Source of the DNA: Shewanella sairae
GTDB taxonomy: Bacteria; Pseudomonadota; Gammaproteobacteria; Enterobacterales; Shewanellaceae
Reading direction: 5' to 3'
Assembly: GCF_023283535.1 (NCBI RefSeq)
Contig: NZ_JAKILT010000019.1
Coordinates: 1-64,000, forward strand
DNA length: 64,000 bases
Made by a program: the position numbers and the translations under genes. Below the pieces are notes generated by a model. That model did not search any database, was not told the origin of the DNA, and saw only the letters and a list, made by a program, of their open reading frames with translations. Of the stretch, positions 46,193-55,521 are shown one piece after another (the first letter of the stretch is position 1; every line of letters starts with the position of its first letter).

Positions 46193-47080
46193 ATGTTTGA
46201 CTACGCCCATCTCAAAGCGCTCTCTGTTGTTGTTTCCCATGGCGGGTTTGACAAAGCAGCTAAACATTTATTTATTAGCCAGTCAGCCGTATCTCAACGG
46301 ATTAAACAGTTAGAAGATAAAGTGGGCCAATCCTTGTTAGTTAGAACCAACCCTGTTCGAGCAACTGAAACCGGCAAAAGATTGTTAAGGCATTACGCTC
46401 AAGTCCAGCTACTCGAAAGTGAATTACGCTCAGAAATGGATGTCGACGATCCATCACTGCCAACTATTGTAAAAATTGCCGTCAATGCGGACAGTTTAGC
46501 GACTTGGTTTTTGCCCGCATTAGTGGAGATATTTAAGCAACATAAATGGTTATTAGAACTGATTGTCGATGATGAAGCCTATACGCATAACTTGCTTAAA
46601 AATGGCGAGGCTGTTGGATGTGTTACCACTTCACAAATTGCCCTGTCAGGCTGCAGCAGCGAGTTTCTTGGTAACATGGAGTATCTATGCGTTGCTACGC
46701 CCGAGTTTGCAGATAAATACTTTCGCAGTAACAATCCTGTTGATGAGGTCGTTCACGCTCCAGCGGTTGTCTTTTCAACAAAGGATAAGCTGCACGATAA
46801 GTTTCTTAATTTTTATTTCGGGATAAATGATAAAAGTTGGCGTGAGCATAAAATCCCCTCCTCTGAAAGTTTTTTAGAAGCGATAAAAATGGGTTTAGGC
46901 TATGGCTTAGTTGGACACCTTCAAGCACAAGACTTACTTGATTCAGGTGAACTTATTGAAATATTTCCCAATAAAAGGATGCAAGTTCCCTTGTATTGGC
47001 AGCACTGGAATATCAAAGCAAAACAAACCAGTGTGATATATCGCTCGCTCGCAGCCAGTGCACAAGTCGCGTTGGTATAA
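46193..47080 (+). CDS. argP: LysR-family regulator ArgP (IciA)
   Basis: 295 residues from ATG 46193 (GAGG upstream), the usual ArgP length. The HTH is at 18-38 (F-D-K-A-A-K-H-L-F-I-S-Q-S-A-V-S-Q-R-I). A periplasmic-binding-like effector domain follows. It should bind the 145-base gap shared with argO and activate the exporter. Longer in-frame starts back to 46046 would overlap argO and lack homology. Confidence 0.93.
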   Translation: MFDYAHLKALSVVVSHGGFDKAAKHLFISQSAVSQRIKQLEDKVGQSLLVRTNPVRATETGKRLLRHYAQVQLLESELRSEMDVDDPSLPTIVKIAVNADSLATWFLPALVEIFKQHKWLLELIVDDEAYTHNLLKNGEAVGCVTTSQIALSGCSSEFLGNMEYLCVATPEFADKYFRSNNPVDEVVHAPAVVFSTKDKLHDKFLNFYFGINDKSWREHKIPSSESFLEAIKMGLGYGLVGHLQAQDLLDSGELIEIFPNKRMQVPLYWQHWNIKAKQTSVIYRSLAASAQVALV

Positions 47081-47112
47081 AACTAATACATCCAATAAAT
47101 GAGCAACAAAAA

Positions 47113-47131
47113 AGCAGCCCATTTGGCTGCT
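47113..47131. terminator. Terminator between argP and perM
   Basis: AGCAGCC/TGGCTGCT pairing around ATT lies between the convergent genes. The strong T run (TTTTTT) is on the minus strand, so it mainly ends the perM transcript. Confidence 0.75.
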
Positions 47132-47168
47132 CTCTTAATAAATTCAATCTTCGGTTTGAGCTTTGCGC

Positions 47169-48269
47169 TTATACTTTACTTTTAGCTACGGCTTCATTGT
47201 TCAGAGCAAGCTGTTCAGTTTCAGGTACAGGCCAGGCATTAATCACAGCTTTCACTAATGATGCCAAAGGAATAGCAAAGAAGACTCCCCATACTCCCCA
47301 TAAACCACCAAAAATCAACACTGCAGCAATAATGAATACCGGATGCAAATCAACGGCATCCGAAAACAGTAACGGGACTAATACGTTACCATCCAGTGCT
47401 TGGATAATCCCATAACCTATCATGAGATAACCAAATTCAGGACTCACGCCCCACTGGAAAAAAGCCACCAAGGCGATGGGTAAGGTCACTAATGTCGCAC
47501 CAACATAAGGAATTAGCACCGACAGTCCAGTCAGCACTCCCAATAACGCCGCATATCTAAGGTCCATAAAGGCAAAGAAGATATAACTCACCACACCAAT
47601 AATTACGATCTCAATCACTTTGCCTCTAATGTAATTGAAGATCTGTTGGTGCATTTCATTCCATACTTTACGCGCTAAATCACGGTTTGTGGGGAAGAAA
47701 CGTTTACTGCCTCGGATCAGTTGATCTTTATCCTTTAAAAAGAAGAAAACCAATAATGGGATTAAAATCGCGTACACCATCACCACAAGTAACGAAGCCG
47801 AATAACCAAGCAGTTGTTTACCAATATCGAGTAAATGCTGGGTATCAAGCATCTTTTTAATCTCTTCAACCATGTTATCTAACTGGCTTGGATTAACGAA
47901 TTGCGGATATTGATTAATATAGCTTTGTGCTGTGATTAATCCTTTATCTATCATGCTGGGTAAATCGGCAATTAAACTGACGCCCTGTTTCCAAATACTT
48001 GGCACTAAACCAAAAGTGATTAACAACATTAGTCCAATAAATAGCACTAACACTAAAGACGCTGCAGCCGTGCGGTTAATCCCTACTCTAGCCATCTGAG
48101 CTACGGGCCATTCGAGCAAAAAGGCTAACACTAACGCGATTAATAATGGGGCAAGCAGACCGCCAGCAAAATATATTGCTAAGGCAAAACCTGCAAGAAT
48201 AAGGACTAGAGTAACAGCTTGCGGATCACTAAAACGTTCTTTATACCAACGGCTTAAAACAGATAACAT
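47169..48269 (-). CDS. perM: PerM-type AI-2E-family membrane permease
   Basis: 366 residues with about eight membrane segments in the UPF0118/AI-2E layout: two N-terminal helices (20-45), a soluble middle region (about 95-145), then helices around G-L-S-V-L-I-P-Y-V-G-A (about 252-262) and the C-terminal D-L-H-P-V-F-I-I-A-A-V-L-I-F-G-G-L-W-G-V. The transported substrate is uncertain. The bepA gene lies nearby divergently, as in relatives. Confidence 0.88.
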   Translation of the reverse strand: MLSVLSRWYKERFSDPQAVTLVLILAGFALAIYFAGGLLAPLLIALVLAFLLEWPVAQMARVGINRTAAASLVLVLFIGLMLLITFGLVPSIWKQGVSLIADLPSMIDKGLITAQSYINQYPQFVNPSQLDNMVEEIKKMLDTQHLLDIGKQLLGYSASLLVVMVYAILIPLLVFFFLKDKDQLIRGSKRFFPTNRDLARKVWNEMHQQIFNYIRGKVIEIVIIGVVSYIFFAFMDLRYAALLGVLTGLSVLIPYVGATLVTLPIALVAFFQWGVSPEFGYLMIGYGIIQALDGNVLVPLLFSDAVDLHPVFIIAAVLIFGGLWGVWGVFFAIPLASLVKAVINAWPVPETEQLALNNEAVAKSKV

Positions 48270-48359
48270 TCATACTCCCTAGTTTGACGACTTATAATAG
48301 TCCTTTGCAGCCATCGTAATAATGAAATTTTTCCTGTGTAAAATTGTATAAATAAGCTT

Positions 48360-48575
48360 CTACATTTTGATTACTAACGACAATATTGACTCTGTACTTT
48401 CAGTAATCGAGTGACAAATTCCTACTTTTTTTAAATAACGGGGAACATCTTGCCTGGAACCGGGGTCGGATAATAAAACACGAACACTTTCCCCCGATGA
48501 AAGCTGCTTTAATGCTAGTTTGACTTTTACAAGTGGCAACGGGCAACGATAAGAAGTTAAATCAATAATAACCAT
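48360..48575 (-). CDS. TusA-family sulfur-carrier-like protein
   Basis: 71 residues. It carries the family motif R-C-P-L-P-L-V-K-V-K-L-A-L with the single active cysteine (Cys10) of the C-P-x-P signature and the S-G-E-S-V-R-V-L-L-S-D-P-G strand-turn. TusA-like proteins carry persulfide sulfur, but this copy sits beside perM/bepA rather than with tRNA-thiolation genes, so its partner is unknown. It is divergent from bepA. Confidence 0.88.
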   Translation of the reverse strand: MVIIDLTSYRCPLPLVKVKLALKQLSSGESVRVLLSDPGSRQDVPRYLKKVGICHSITESTESILSLVIKM

Positions 48576-48685
48576 AATGATCTTGCTATAAACAATCTAA
48601 GGCTATTATCCTAATAGCGACGCAAATCACAAGCAAGCATTGTGACTGAATGATAATCATAGCATAGCCCAAATTAAGGATCCGC

Positions 48686-50146
48686 TTGAGTAAATTAACA
48701 TTTTCAAAGTCCGTTATCGCAGGTGCCTTATCTTTTATTCTATGCACTAGCTCGCCGGTAAGTTATGCAAATAACGATTTGCCAGATTTAGGTACTGCGG
48801 CGGTTAATACATTTAGTCTGGAAAAAGAGAACGAAGTCGGCGATGCTTACATGCGAGTGATCCGCGGCTCTGCCCCTATGCTTAACGACCCTGTACTCAA
48901 CCAGTACCTGACAGAGCTTGGAAATAAATTAGTCGCACATGCAACCGGCGTAAAAACACCGTTTTATTTCTTCTTGTTAAGAAATGACGAGATTAACGCC
49001 TTTGCATTTTTCGGCGGTCATGTCGGTGTCCACACAGGGCTATTTTTAAATGCGGATACTGAAAGTGAGCTTGCCTCTGTTATTGGTCACGAAATTACCC
49101 ACGTTACTCAACGTCATTTGGCTCGCTCTATTGAGGCCCAGCAAAAAACGTCCCCAGCAACCATCGCCGGAATGCTTGGCGCTATCTTATTAACTATTGC
49201 CTCCCCACAAGCGGGGATGGCAGCTTTAGCGACCACTCAAGCACTCGCGACTCAATCAAAGATTAACTACACTCGGTTACATGAAAAAGAAGCTGACCGC
49301 ATTGGTATGCAAGTTATGGTTGATGCCGGTTTTGACCCAAATGGCGCAGCTGACTTTTTTGGTAAACTGGCAACGCGCTATCGCTTTACCACTAAACCTC
49401 CACAAATGTTGCTCACTCACCCCTTACCAGAATCGCGTATATCTGAAGCAAGAGTGAGAGCCGAGCGCTATCCGTTTCGATATGTACCCGACAATTTAGA
49501 CTTCCAATTAGCAAAATCTCGGATACAAGTTCGTTTCTCTGGTTATAGCGAACAAGCGGCGTTATCAATTTTTGAAACCCAACTTAAGCACAACCGTTAC
49601 GCATTTAAGAGTGCGGCTGAATATGGCAAAGCACTTGCGCTATTTAGGTTGAAAAAATTTACTGAATCAGAACAAATTATTGATGCATTATTGGCTACAA
49701 GCCCCAATAACTTGTTCTATATCGATACCAAAACGGATCTGCTCCACGAGAGAGGCGCGAATAAAGAAGCTATTGAGCTTTTGCTTGCGCAAAAACAATT
49801 AAAGCCAACATCGCCAGTTGTTAATACCAACTTAGCCAATATCTATATTGAAGATAACCAAATCGATAAAGCCATTCCTTTATTAGAAGATTTAATATTT
49901 TTAGATAAACAAGATCAGCTAGCTTATATCCTGCTAACAGAAGCATATAAAAAACAAGGTAATAAAGCGATGCAGTACTTTGTTAAAGCAGAAACATTAG
50001 CATTAGTCGCTGATTACAAAACAGCTATTGATCAGCTCAATTTTGCTTACCGTGAATCTAAAGGTGATGCACTGCAATTAGCACGTATTGAAGCAAGAAT
50101 TAGGCAGTTTAGACAAGCAGATAAAGCGCTCGAACAGCTTCAATAA
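48686..50146 (+). CDS. bepA: Periplasmic chaperone/metalloprotease BepA (YfgC)
   Basis: 486 residues. Signal peptide (about 1-28), then an M48 peptidase domain with H-E-I-T-H (zinc site, about 135-139) and E-K-E-A-D (third ligand, about 201), and a C-terminal TPR region (about 290-480). BepA helps assemble LptD and degrades stalled outer-membrane proteins. The start is a TTG at 48686: AAGGA ends five bases before it and no nearer ATG fits the signal peptide. yfgD follows as in E. coli. Confidence 0.94.
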   Translation: MSKLTFSKSVIAGALSFILCTSSPVSYANNDLPDLGTAAVNTFSLEKENEVGDAYMRVIRGSAPMLNDPVLNQYLTELGNKLVAHATGVKTPFYFFLLRNDEINAFAFFGGHVGVHTGLFLNADTESELASVIGHEITHVTQRHLARSIEAQQKTSPATIAGMLGAILLTIASPQAGMAALATTQALATQSKINYTRLHEKEADRIGMQVMVDAGFDPNGAADFFGKLATRYRFTTKPPQMLLTHPLPESRISEARVRAERYPFRYVPDNLDFQLAKSRIQVRFSGYSEQAALSIFETQLKHNRYAFKSAAEYGKALALFRLKKFTESEQIIDALLATSPNNLFYIDTKTDLLHERGANKEAIELLLAQKQLKPTSPVVNTNLANIYIEDNQIDKAIPLLEDLIFLDKQDQLAYILLTEAYKKQGNKAMQYFVKAETLALVADYKTAIDQLNFAYRESKGDALQLARIEARIRQFRQADKALEQLQ

Positions 50147-50219
50147 CATCAGTTTAACTGTGACTATCGTCACAAATTGAAGTATCATAAACACAACTTT
50201 TAATAACAATAATATTACT

Positions 50220-50570
50220 ATGACTAACGTTAGTATTTATCACAATCCAAGATGTTCAAAAAGCCGTCAAACCTTGGCGTTACTCGAAGAGCACAACTGC
50301 AATATTGAAGTTATAGAATACTTAAAAGTACCTGTGTCTCAGGCTGCACTAGAAGATATCTTGAGCAAACTAAACGTTGAACCAAGAGCGATGATGCGTA
50401 CCAAAGAAACTGAGTACAAAGAGCAAGGGTTAGGTGATCTTTCATTAACTGACGCTCAGCTGATCAAAGCGATGATAGATACACCTAAATTGATTGAACG
50501 CCCTATCGTGCTTGCTAACAACAAAGCGGCAATTGGCCGCCCTCCTGAAAGTGTATTAGCCATTTTATAA
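50220..50570 (+). CDS. yfgD: ArsC-family reductase YfgD
   Basis: 116 residues of the arsenate-reductase (glutaredoxin-type) fold. N-P-R-C-S-K-S-R-Q-T-L has the catalytic Cys at about 12; the conserved arginines in the middle (P-R-A-M-M-R) and R-P-I-V near 95 match the ArsC binding site. It lies after bepA as in E. coli, where it is not part of an ars operon, so arsenate may not be its natural substrate. Confidence 0.9.
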   Translation: MTNVSIYHNPRCSKSRQTLALLEEHNCNIEVIEYLKVPVSQAALEDILSKLNVEPRAMMRTKETEYKEQGLGDLSLTDAQLIKAMIDTPKLIERPIVLANNKAAIGRPPESVLAIL

Positions 50571-50583
50571 ACGGAGACATTCA

Positions 50584-50952
50584 ATGAACTCGATCACCCT
50601 ATTTAAGCTTTGCCGCGCAGGATACGTAGCATTAGTCATGTTGTTAGGGGCATGGTTCATACGTCAGGGATTCACTGGCGAATATTCAATGTTATTTAGC
50701 TTACTTTGGTTAATTCCTTTATTATTGCCACTAAAAGGCATATTAACTGGCAAACCTTATACCTATGCTTGGGCAAGTTTCATTTTGTGCCTGTACATGC
50801 TGCACGCACTTACCCTTGTTTACGTTACTGAAACAGCCACTCTTTTTGCAGTTGTAGAGTCCTTGCTAATCGCAAGCTTGCTTATCGGGTTTCCATTTTA
50901 TGCCAGGATCCGCGGACGCGAGCTCGGATTAGGATTAAAAAAGAAAAAATAA
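50584..50952 (+). CDS. DUF2069 membrane protein
   Basis: 122 residues with four hydrophobic segments (about 8-26, 34-52, 60-80, 85-103) and a lysine-rich C-terminus. It matches small inner-membrane proteins of the DUF2069 family found next to yfgD in gammaproteobacteria; function unknown. GGAG precedes ATG 50584 by nine bases; it is 13 bases from yfgD, so co-transcribed. Confidence 0.82.
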   Translation: MNSITLFKLCRAGYVALVMLLGAWFIRQGFTGEYSMLFSLLWLIPLLLPLKGILTGKPYTYAWASFILCLYMLHALTLVYVTETATLFAVVESLLIASLLIGFPFYARIRGRELGLGLKKKK

Positions 50953-50976
50953 CCTACGCTCAAACGTAACTATCAA

Positions 50977-51007
50977 AAGGCGAAATTTTATTTCGCCTTT
51001 CGTTTTT
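50977..51007 (+). terminator. Terminator of the bepA-yfgD-DUF2069 operon
   Basis: A 10-bp stem AAAGGCGAAA/TTTCGCCTTT with a 4-base loop is followed by CGTTTTTTC. Confidence 0.92.
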
Positions 51008-51120
51008 TCATTATACAAAAACCTTTTTAAATACCTTTCAGCATCAATATTTTCACATTGTGTTTTCATGCTATATTCAAACAAGCATCGAATAGCATCA
51101 ACTAAAGATAGGATATTGAT

Positions 51121-53073
51121 ATGAAAAAGTCCTTAGGCTACGTAGTTATCAGCCTGTTCTGGCTTACAGCCTGCGGAGGCAGTAGCGACGACGAGAGTGG
51201 CGCGCCTGATATTTCCCCACCACCCGTTACACCTGAGGGCTTAACCCGATGTGACCAACAAGTCGAACTCGAAACAGTGACGACGGATTCTGCTATTAGG
51301 TTTTATTTAGAACGCGACTATGCCGTAGGCAAGCCCGGCTCAATAGCTGCTAAGCTCAACAATCAAAATGTTTCTGATTATCAATTTACGTGGTCGCAAA
51401 CTGCTGGTCAGCCACTCACATTAACGACGGTGAAAAGCCCAATACTTGCTTTTACTGCAAGCCAAGCAGGCAGTTACAGTTTTTCTTTATCAGTAACCAA
51501 TAATAATGTTACCTCGACTGAATCAATCACGATAAACGTTGACGCCTCACAGACAGCGCAACTCCCAGTGAGAGTTGATCATCAATCGAGCGAAGGAAGC
51601 GCCGTCAGCTTTAGAATCGATTCATCGGACTCTTCAGTGCCTTCAGATATAAATTGGTGCATAGCCAGCGGCCCCGCGCTCAATGTCGATATCAGTTCAC
51701 CGGAACAAGCGCTATTTACCGCCCCAAACATTAATGAAGACACCATTAGTATTTTAACCGCATCAGCAATCATCAACGGAACAGCTGTCACCGACAATGT
51801 ACAATTACTAATCACTAACGAACCAGACATCAGCTCTCCCTATTTTGAACAAAGGTTAGCGAATACCTTTGCCTATCAAGCTAATTCTGCTTATGCGGAT
51901 GTTTTACAAGACTGTGTTTACTCAAATCAATTGCAACAGAGCTGCGCCATTTCTCAATTGCCTTTGATAGGTCAAGCGTCAGAGGTCAATACACAGGCGA
52001 TCCTAGATAGAGTGCTGGTTTCTCATCAATGGATGGGAGAAAACTTCGAGTACTTCTTAAAAAACCTCGACCCAAATAGTGACTTTGCAACCTTACTTGA
52101 GTCCGTAACAGCTGTAGTCATTAGCTATGACGTTCGCCCCTCTTTTTATTGGGTCGTAACCGGTGCTATTTATCTTGATCCTAATGATCTTTGGTTACTG
52201 GCAGCAGAGCGTGACACCATTATTGAAGCGCCTGACTTTAGAAGCGGTTTTGGTAACGATCTTGATTTTCTTATGCCTTGGCGTTACGTAAAAAATAACA
52301 GTTACACCTCTTACACAACACCTAGAAGTATTAGGACCGATCGTACCCCACAACAAATGATGCCGGATCTGGCCTCTCTTCTGTACCATGAGCTCGCCCA
52401 TGCCAATGACTTTTTCCCAAGGAGTAGCCATTCAAGTCTAATTGGCCCAACATTACTTGATGACTATCAGCGAAGAAGCTCTGCTTCTGAATTAGTGTCA
52501 GATCAACTGGTTAATTTTGAACCGTTAACCAGTCAATAAATGGCAAGTCTCGCGCAAGTCAGCTTTGGCGGCGAAACAGCGAATGAAACACAAAAGAGCT
52601 ATGTAGCGAATGATATCACCAGCTTTTTCTCGCCAGATAGAGCAAGCGATTATTACGCTTATTCAACGAGAAGAGAAGATACTGCTATGCTCTTTGAAGA
52701 GGCTTTAATGAGTCATCGCTATGGTATTTTACGCGATGTTGCCATTACTGATAAACCCGATAATCCGACAGCAAGTAGTATTACTGTTGATTGGGGGCAA
52801 AGGGGACGCATTGGCGATGAAAAGCTTCAACGTCGTGCCGCTTTTGTCATTGACCAAATGATGCCAGAGCTCAATGGACTTTCTTTAGTCAGCGGCTTAC
52901 CAAACCCTATTGAAATGAATCAAGGTCAATCTTGGAGTGATAACTTGGCTATTAGTCCAAATATCAGCCCTAGTAACAGTAGGGTTCAAACTTTGCAGCA
53001 AAGCGCTAAGTTCCGCTCTTCTTTTCCAGACCTTAGATTTAGTGGTGACAGGCATAAACAAGCTGTCGAATAA
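51121..53073 (+). pseudogene. Putative zinc metallopeptidase-like lipoprotein split by an in-frame stop
   Basis: Reading frame 1 runs from ATG 51121 to TAA at 52537-52539 (472 codons) and then continues open in the same frame from 52540 to 53073 (177 codons), so the original protein was about 650 residues. The first part has a lipobox (L-T-A-C-G-G), two beta-rich PKD/Ig-like regions (about 60-235) and a peptidase-like domain with H-E-L-A-H-A-N-D-F-F (zinc motif about 423-432). The second part has E-D-T-A-M-L-F-E-E, a helix that could supply the third ligand. The stop separates these elements. No ribosome-binding site precedes the ATG right after the stop, so the downstream part is unlikely to be made separately. 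It may be a recent pseudogene, readthrough, or an error. I do not know the family name. Confidence 0.8.
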
Positions 53074-53111
53074 TAATTTATATTGTTAGTCACATCACTG
53101 TAGAAAATAAA

Positions 53112-53134
53112 AAGCCCAGATAATATCTGGGCTT
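53112..53134 (+). terminator. Terminator after the split lipoprotein gene
   Basis: A 9-bp stem AAGCCCAGA/TCTGGGCTT with a 5-base loop lies 38 bases after the stop. Confidence 0.85.
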
Positions 53135-53167
53135 CTTCACTTTTATCAAAGTAAAACTGAGTGAGAC

Positions 53168-53200
53168 TTATACTGACTGGTATTATACCAATCAGTATAA
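53168..53200. repeat. Abutting inverted MITE ends (hairpin)
   Basis: TTATACTGACTGGTAT (53168-53183), one base, then ATACCAATCAGTATAA (53185-53200): a right-end sequence directly facing the left end of the 266-bp element. This forms a 16-bp near-perfect stem and looks like the scar of a second copy or a nested insertion. Confidence 0.85.
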
Positions 53201-53450
53201 GAATTTGATCAGCTCAGAACGATTTTTGGCAAACTAATTCAAGGCGAATAGCTGTAATAATGGCTATTCCCTTATAAATCTATTCAACGCAGAAGTAGGC
53301 AGCCAAAAACGTTCCAGACTGGCGAGTTTTAGCGATTCTGATGCTGTGTTAACGAACTTGAACGTAGAACAACTATGCCCTTCGCTCGTTGCCTTGCCTC
53401 AAAACCGCTAAACTCTCGCTGAGCGACTAAATGTTTATACTGATTGGTAT
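53185..53450. mobile_element. 266-bp MITE-like element, copy 2 (inverted relative to copy 1)
   Basis: The same 16-bp terminal inverted repeats as the copy at 33165-33430 and exactly the same length, reading as its reverse complement with only scattered differences. Its last base is also the last base of the hda stop codon. No coding capacity. Near-identity suggests recent movement or gene conversion. Confidence 0.93.
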
Positions 53451-54160
53451 TACAGTCTCAACATCTCTTTAACGAAAGGAATCGTGAGTTTTCTTTGATG
53501 CACCATTGAGGCTTTATCTAACCTATCAAGTACATCAAATAAGGTTCGTAAATCACGAGCCAGTCGATTTAATAAAAAGCGACCGACGTCTTCCGGCAAC
53601 TGCAATCCTCTCATCGCGGCGCGACGCTGTAAGGCTGCTAACTTTTCATCATCTGCCATAGGTTGCAGCTGGTAATTTAGTCCCCACTGCATTCTTGAAA
53701 CTAAGTCTGGTAACGAAAAACCACTGTCACTTGGAGATACACTGGCGCTAACCACTAGCGCGCAGGTTTTTTGCTCTGCTATTCGATTGTATAAATCAAA
53801 TATCGCCTCTTCCCAAAGAGGGTGGCCAGCAATCGCATCAACATCATCGATGCAAACTAAGTCTAATTTTTCTAAGCCTTCTAACAACGCTGTAGAAATG
53901 CTCGCATGGATCCCTAAAGGGATATAAAAGCTACTTCTGCCGAGGTCATTAGCGTGGGCACAAGCTGCGTGCATTAGATGAGTACGCCCCGATTTTTCAG
54001 GCCCCCATAAAAATACCGCACCGTCAGAACGACCTTCAGCACAATCTTGTAAACTTTTGATTAACTCGTCATTGCCCGCTGCAGGGTAATAACTATTAAA
54101 AGTTTCATCATCAGGTAGATGAACGGGTAATGATAACTGTAAAGGAGAGTTTGACTTCAC
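53450..54160 (-). CDS. hda: DnaA regulatory inactivator Hda
   Basis: 236 residues, the AAA+ homologue of DnaA domain III. The Walker A region F-L-W-G-P-E-K-S-G-R-T-H-L-M has Arg where Lys is common, as in E. coli Hda; Walker B is D-L-V-C-I-D-D-V-D. It ends K-E-M-L-R-L, like E. coli K-E-I-L-K-L, so the protein is full length. With the DNA-loaded clamp it promotes hydrolysis of DnaA-ATP. It also carries the clamp-binding region Q-L-S-L-P at residues 7-11. The final base of its stop codon is contributed by the MITE end. Confidence 0.95.
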   Translation of the reverse strand: MKSNSPLQLSLPVHLPDDETFNSYYPAAGNDELIKSLQDCAEGRSDGAVFLWGPEKSGRTHLMHAACAHANDLGRSSFYIPLGIHASISTALLEGLEKLDLVCIDDVDAIAGHPLWEEAIFDLYNRIAEQKTCALVVSASVSPSDSGFSLPDLVSRMQWGLNYQLQPMADDEKLAALQRRAAMRGLQLPEDVGRFLLNRLARDLRTLFDVLDRLDKASMVHQRKLTIPFVKEMLRL

Positions 54161-54234
54161 TCAGGAGATTCTCAACAACGCAATAATTTCTACGATAGGC
54201 ACACATACTAGCATGTGTGCCACTAGATTGGGAG

Positions 54235-55347
54235 CTATTGCCCTTTCCAATAATAGATCTGTGTCTCTTTCTGAGACGCTTCTATTGGTTCAAATGATGA
54301 ATAGTCTAAACTTGATTCAGTTATTGGATTCAAAATCCCTATCCTTGGATCAAGCGCCATCAATCTATGTAGATCTGCTTCATCACCAAATAAGTTTACA
54401 TTAAACTCAACAGTTTCACCCTGTATTTTGCCTATGCTAGCATGTTTGATAGCACTCAGCTGAGCAAGGTAACGTTCAACTGCTACTAACTGGCGTATAT
54501 CAGTCACCTCACTAAAAGTAAGCTTAGTGGTATTACGTTCACCTGAATCAGCGACTGCATACTGCTCAACGTAATACTGACTAATTGCACCTACCATTGC
54601 AGCAACAGCTTCATCTGCCGAGGCAGACTCGCCACTATGATTAACTAAAGAGGTCATTTGTAATGCTTGGGCATCCTTCTCACGTGGGTAAAGTGCCATT
54701 TGATATTGATAGCCACTGCCTTGAGGTGCGATTGTTGCCATAACAAAATAGTTGGCCTGATACCTTAATGAAGCATTGGCAACATTTTCTGTAAACTGAC
54801 CTCGAATATCATTGACGCCTACTTTCATAGCATCATCAAGGTCCATCAATGGAAATAATAAAGGTACGCCGCGGGCTGCTGATTCACGATTAAATACATT
54901 GCGGTCTTCAACAGTTGACGCATCATTTAAAATATCACGCTCACCATTGTGTTCATTAACCAACCAAACCAATGTTAAAGGCCTTTGTTTGCCCCACACT
55001 GGCAGCCCAGCTTCCCGTAACAAATTAATAATACGCTTATGATCGAAGTTAACCTTTAGAAATAACTGACTATCTTGTTCAAAATAACCATATTGCGTCA
55101 TTAATGAACTAGCACTGTTTAACTGTTGCTTAATCTTCTCATTAGATAGTGCACTCTGGGTTCCTGAATTCTTTAAGATAACGTCTTCAAAAGCCTGTTT
55201 AATGCCTTGGCTACGAAGTGCAGTAGATCTTGAGTCTACGGCGACGACACCTTCATCTAACTGAGTCACTTCAGCAGCGTTCACGCTATTGAATAATGCA
55301 AAGGTAAAAGAAAAGCTAATAAGAATACGTAAGATTATTTTCAACAT
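54235..55347 (-). CDS. DUF2066 secreted protein
   Basis: 370 residues with a signal peptide (A-L-F-N-S-V-N-A-A). The sequence resembles DUF2066 proteins, often next to hda or purM in gammaproteobacteria: R-S-T-A-L-R-S-Q-G-I-K-Q-A-F-E-D-V-I-L-K-N-S-G near 40-62 and P-L-T-L-V-W-L-V near 122-129. Function unknown; periplasmic location likely. It lies 74 bases upstream of hda on the same strand and divergent from uraA. Confidence 0.82.
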   Translation of the reverse strand: MLKIILRILISFSFTFALFNSVNAAEVTQLDEGVVAVDSRSTALRSQGIKQAFEDVILKNSGTQSALSNEKIKQQLNSASSLMTQYGYFEQDSQLFLKVNFDHKRIINLLREAGLPVWGKQRPLTLVWLVNEHNGERDILNDASTVEDRNVFNRESAARGVPLLFPLMDLDDAMKVGVNDIRGQFTENVANASLRYQANYFVMATIAPQGSGYQYQMALYPREKDAQALQMTSLVNHSGESASADEAVAAMVGAISQYYVEQYAVADSGERNTTKLTFSEVTDIRQLVAVERYLAQLSAIKHASIGKIQGETVEFNVNLFGDEADLHRLMALDPRIGILNPITESSLDYSSFEPIEASQKETQIYYWKGQ

Positions 55348-55521
55348 GCTTTAGATTCTAAGACGGTCAATACCTAAAATTGTATCACATATTTAAATTT
55401 TTTTGCCGAGATAAAGCCCACGACACCAGTTTGATTATTTTTATTAATTTTGAATTAATTCACACACATTCAAAAGAAAATCTAATAAGCTTGATAGGTT
55501 TACTTAAAATAAGAGAAAAAT

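Noticed and set aside
48645..48665. TGATAATCAT near the tusA-like/bepA promoters as a Fur box
   Set aside because: Only about half of the Fur consensus is matched and the flanking genes are not typical iron genes.
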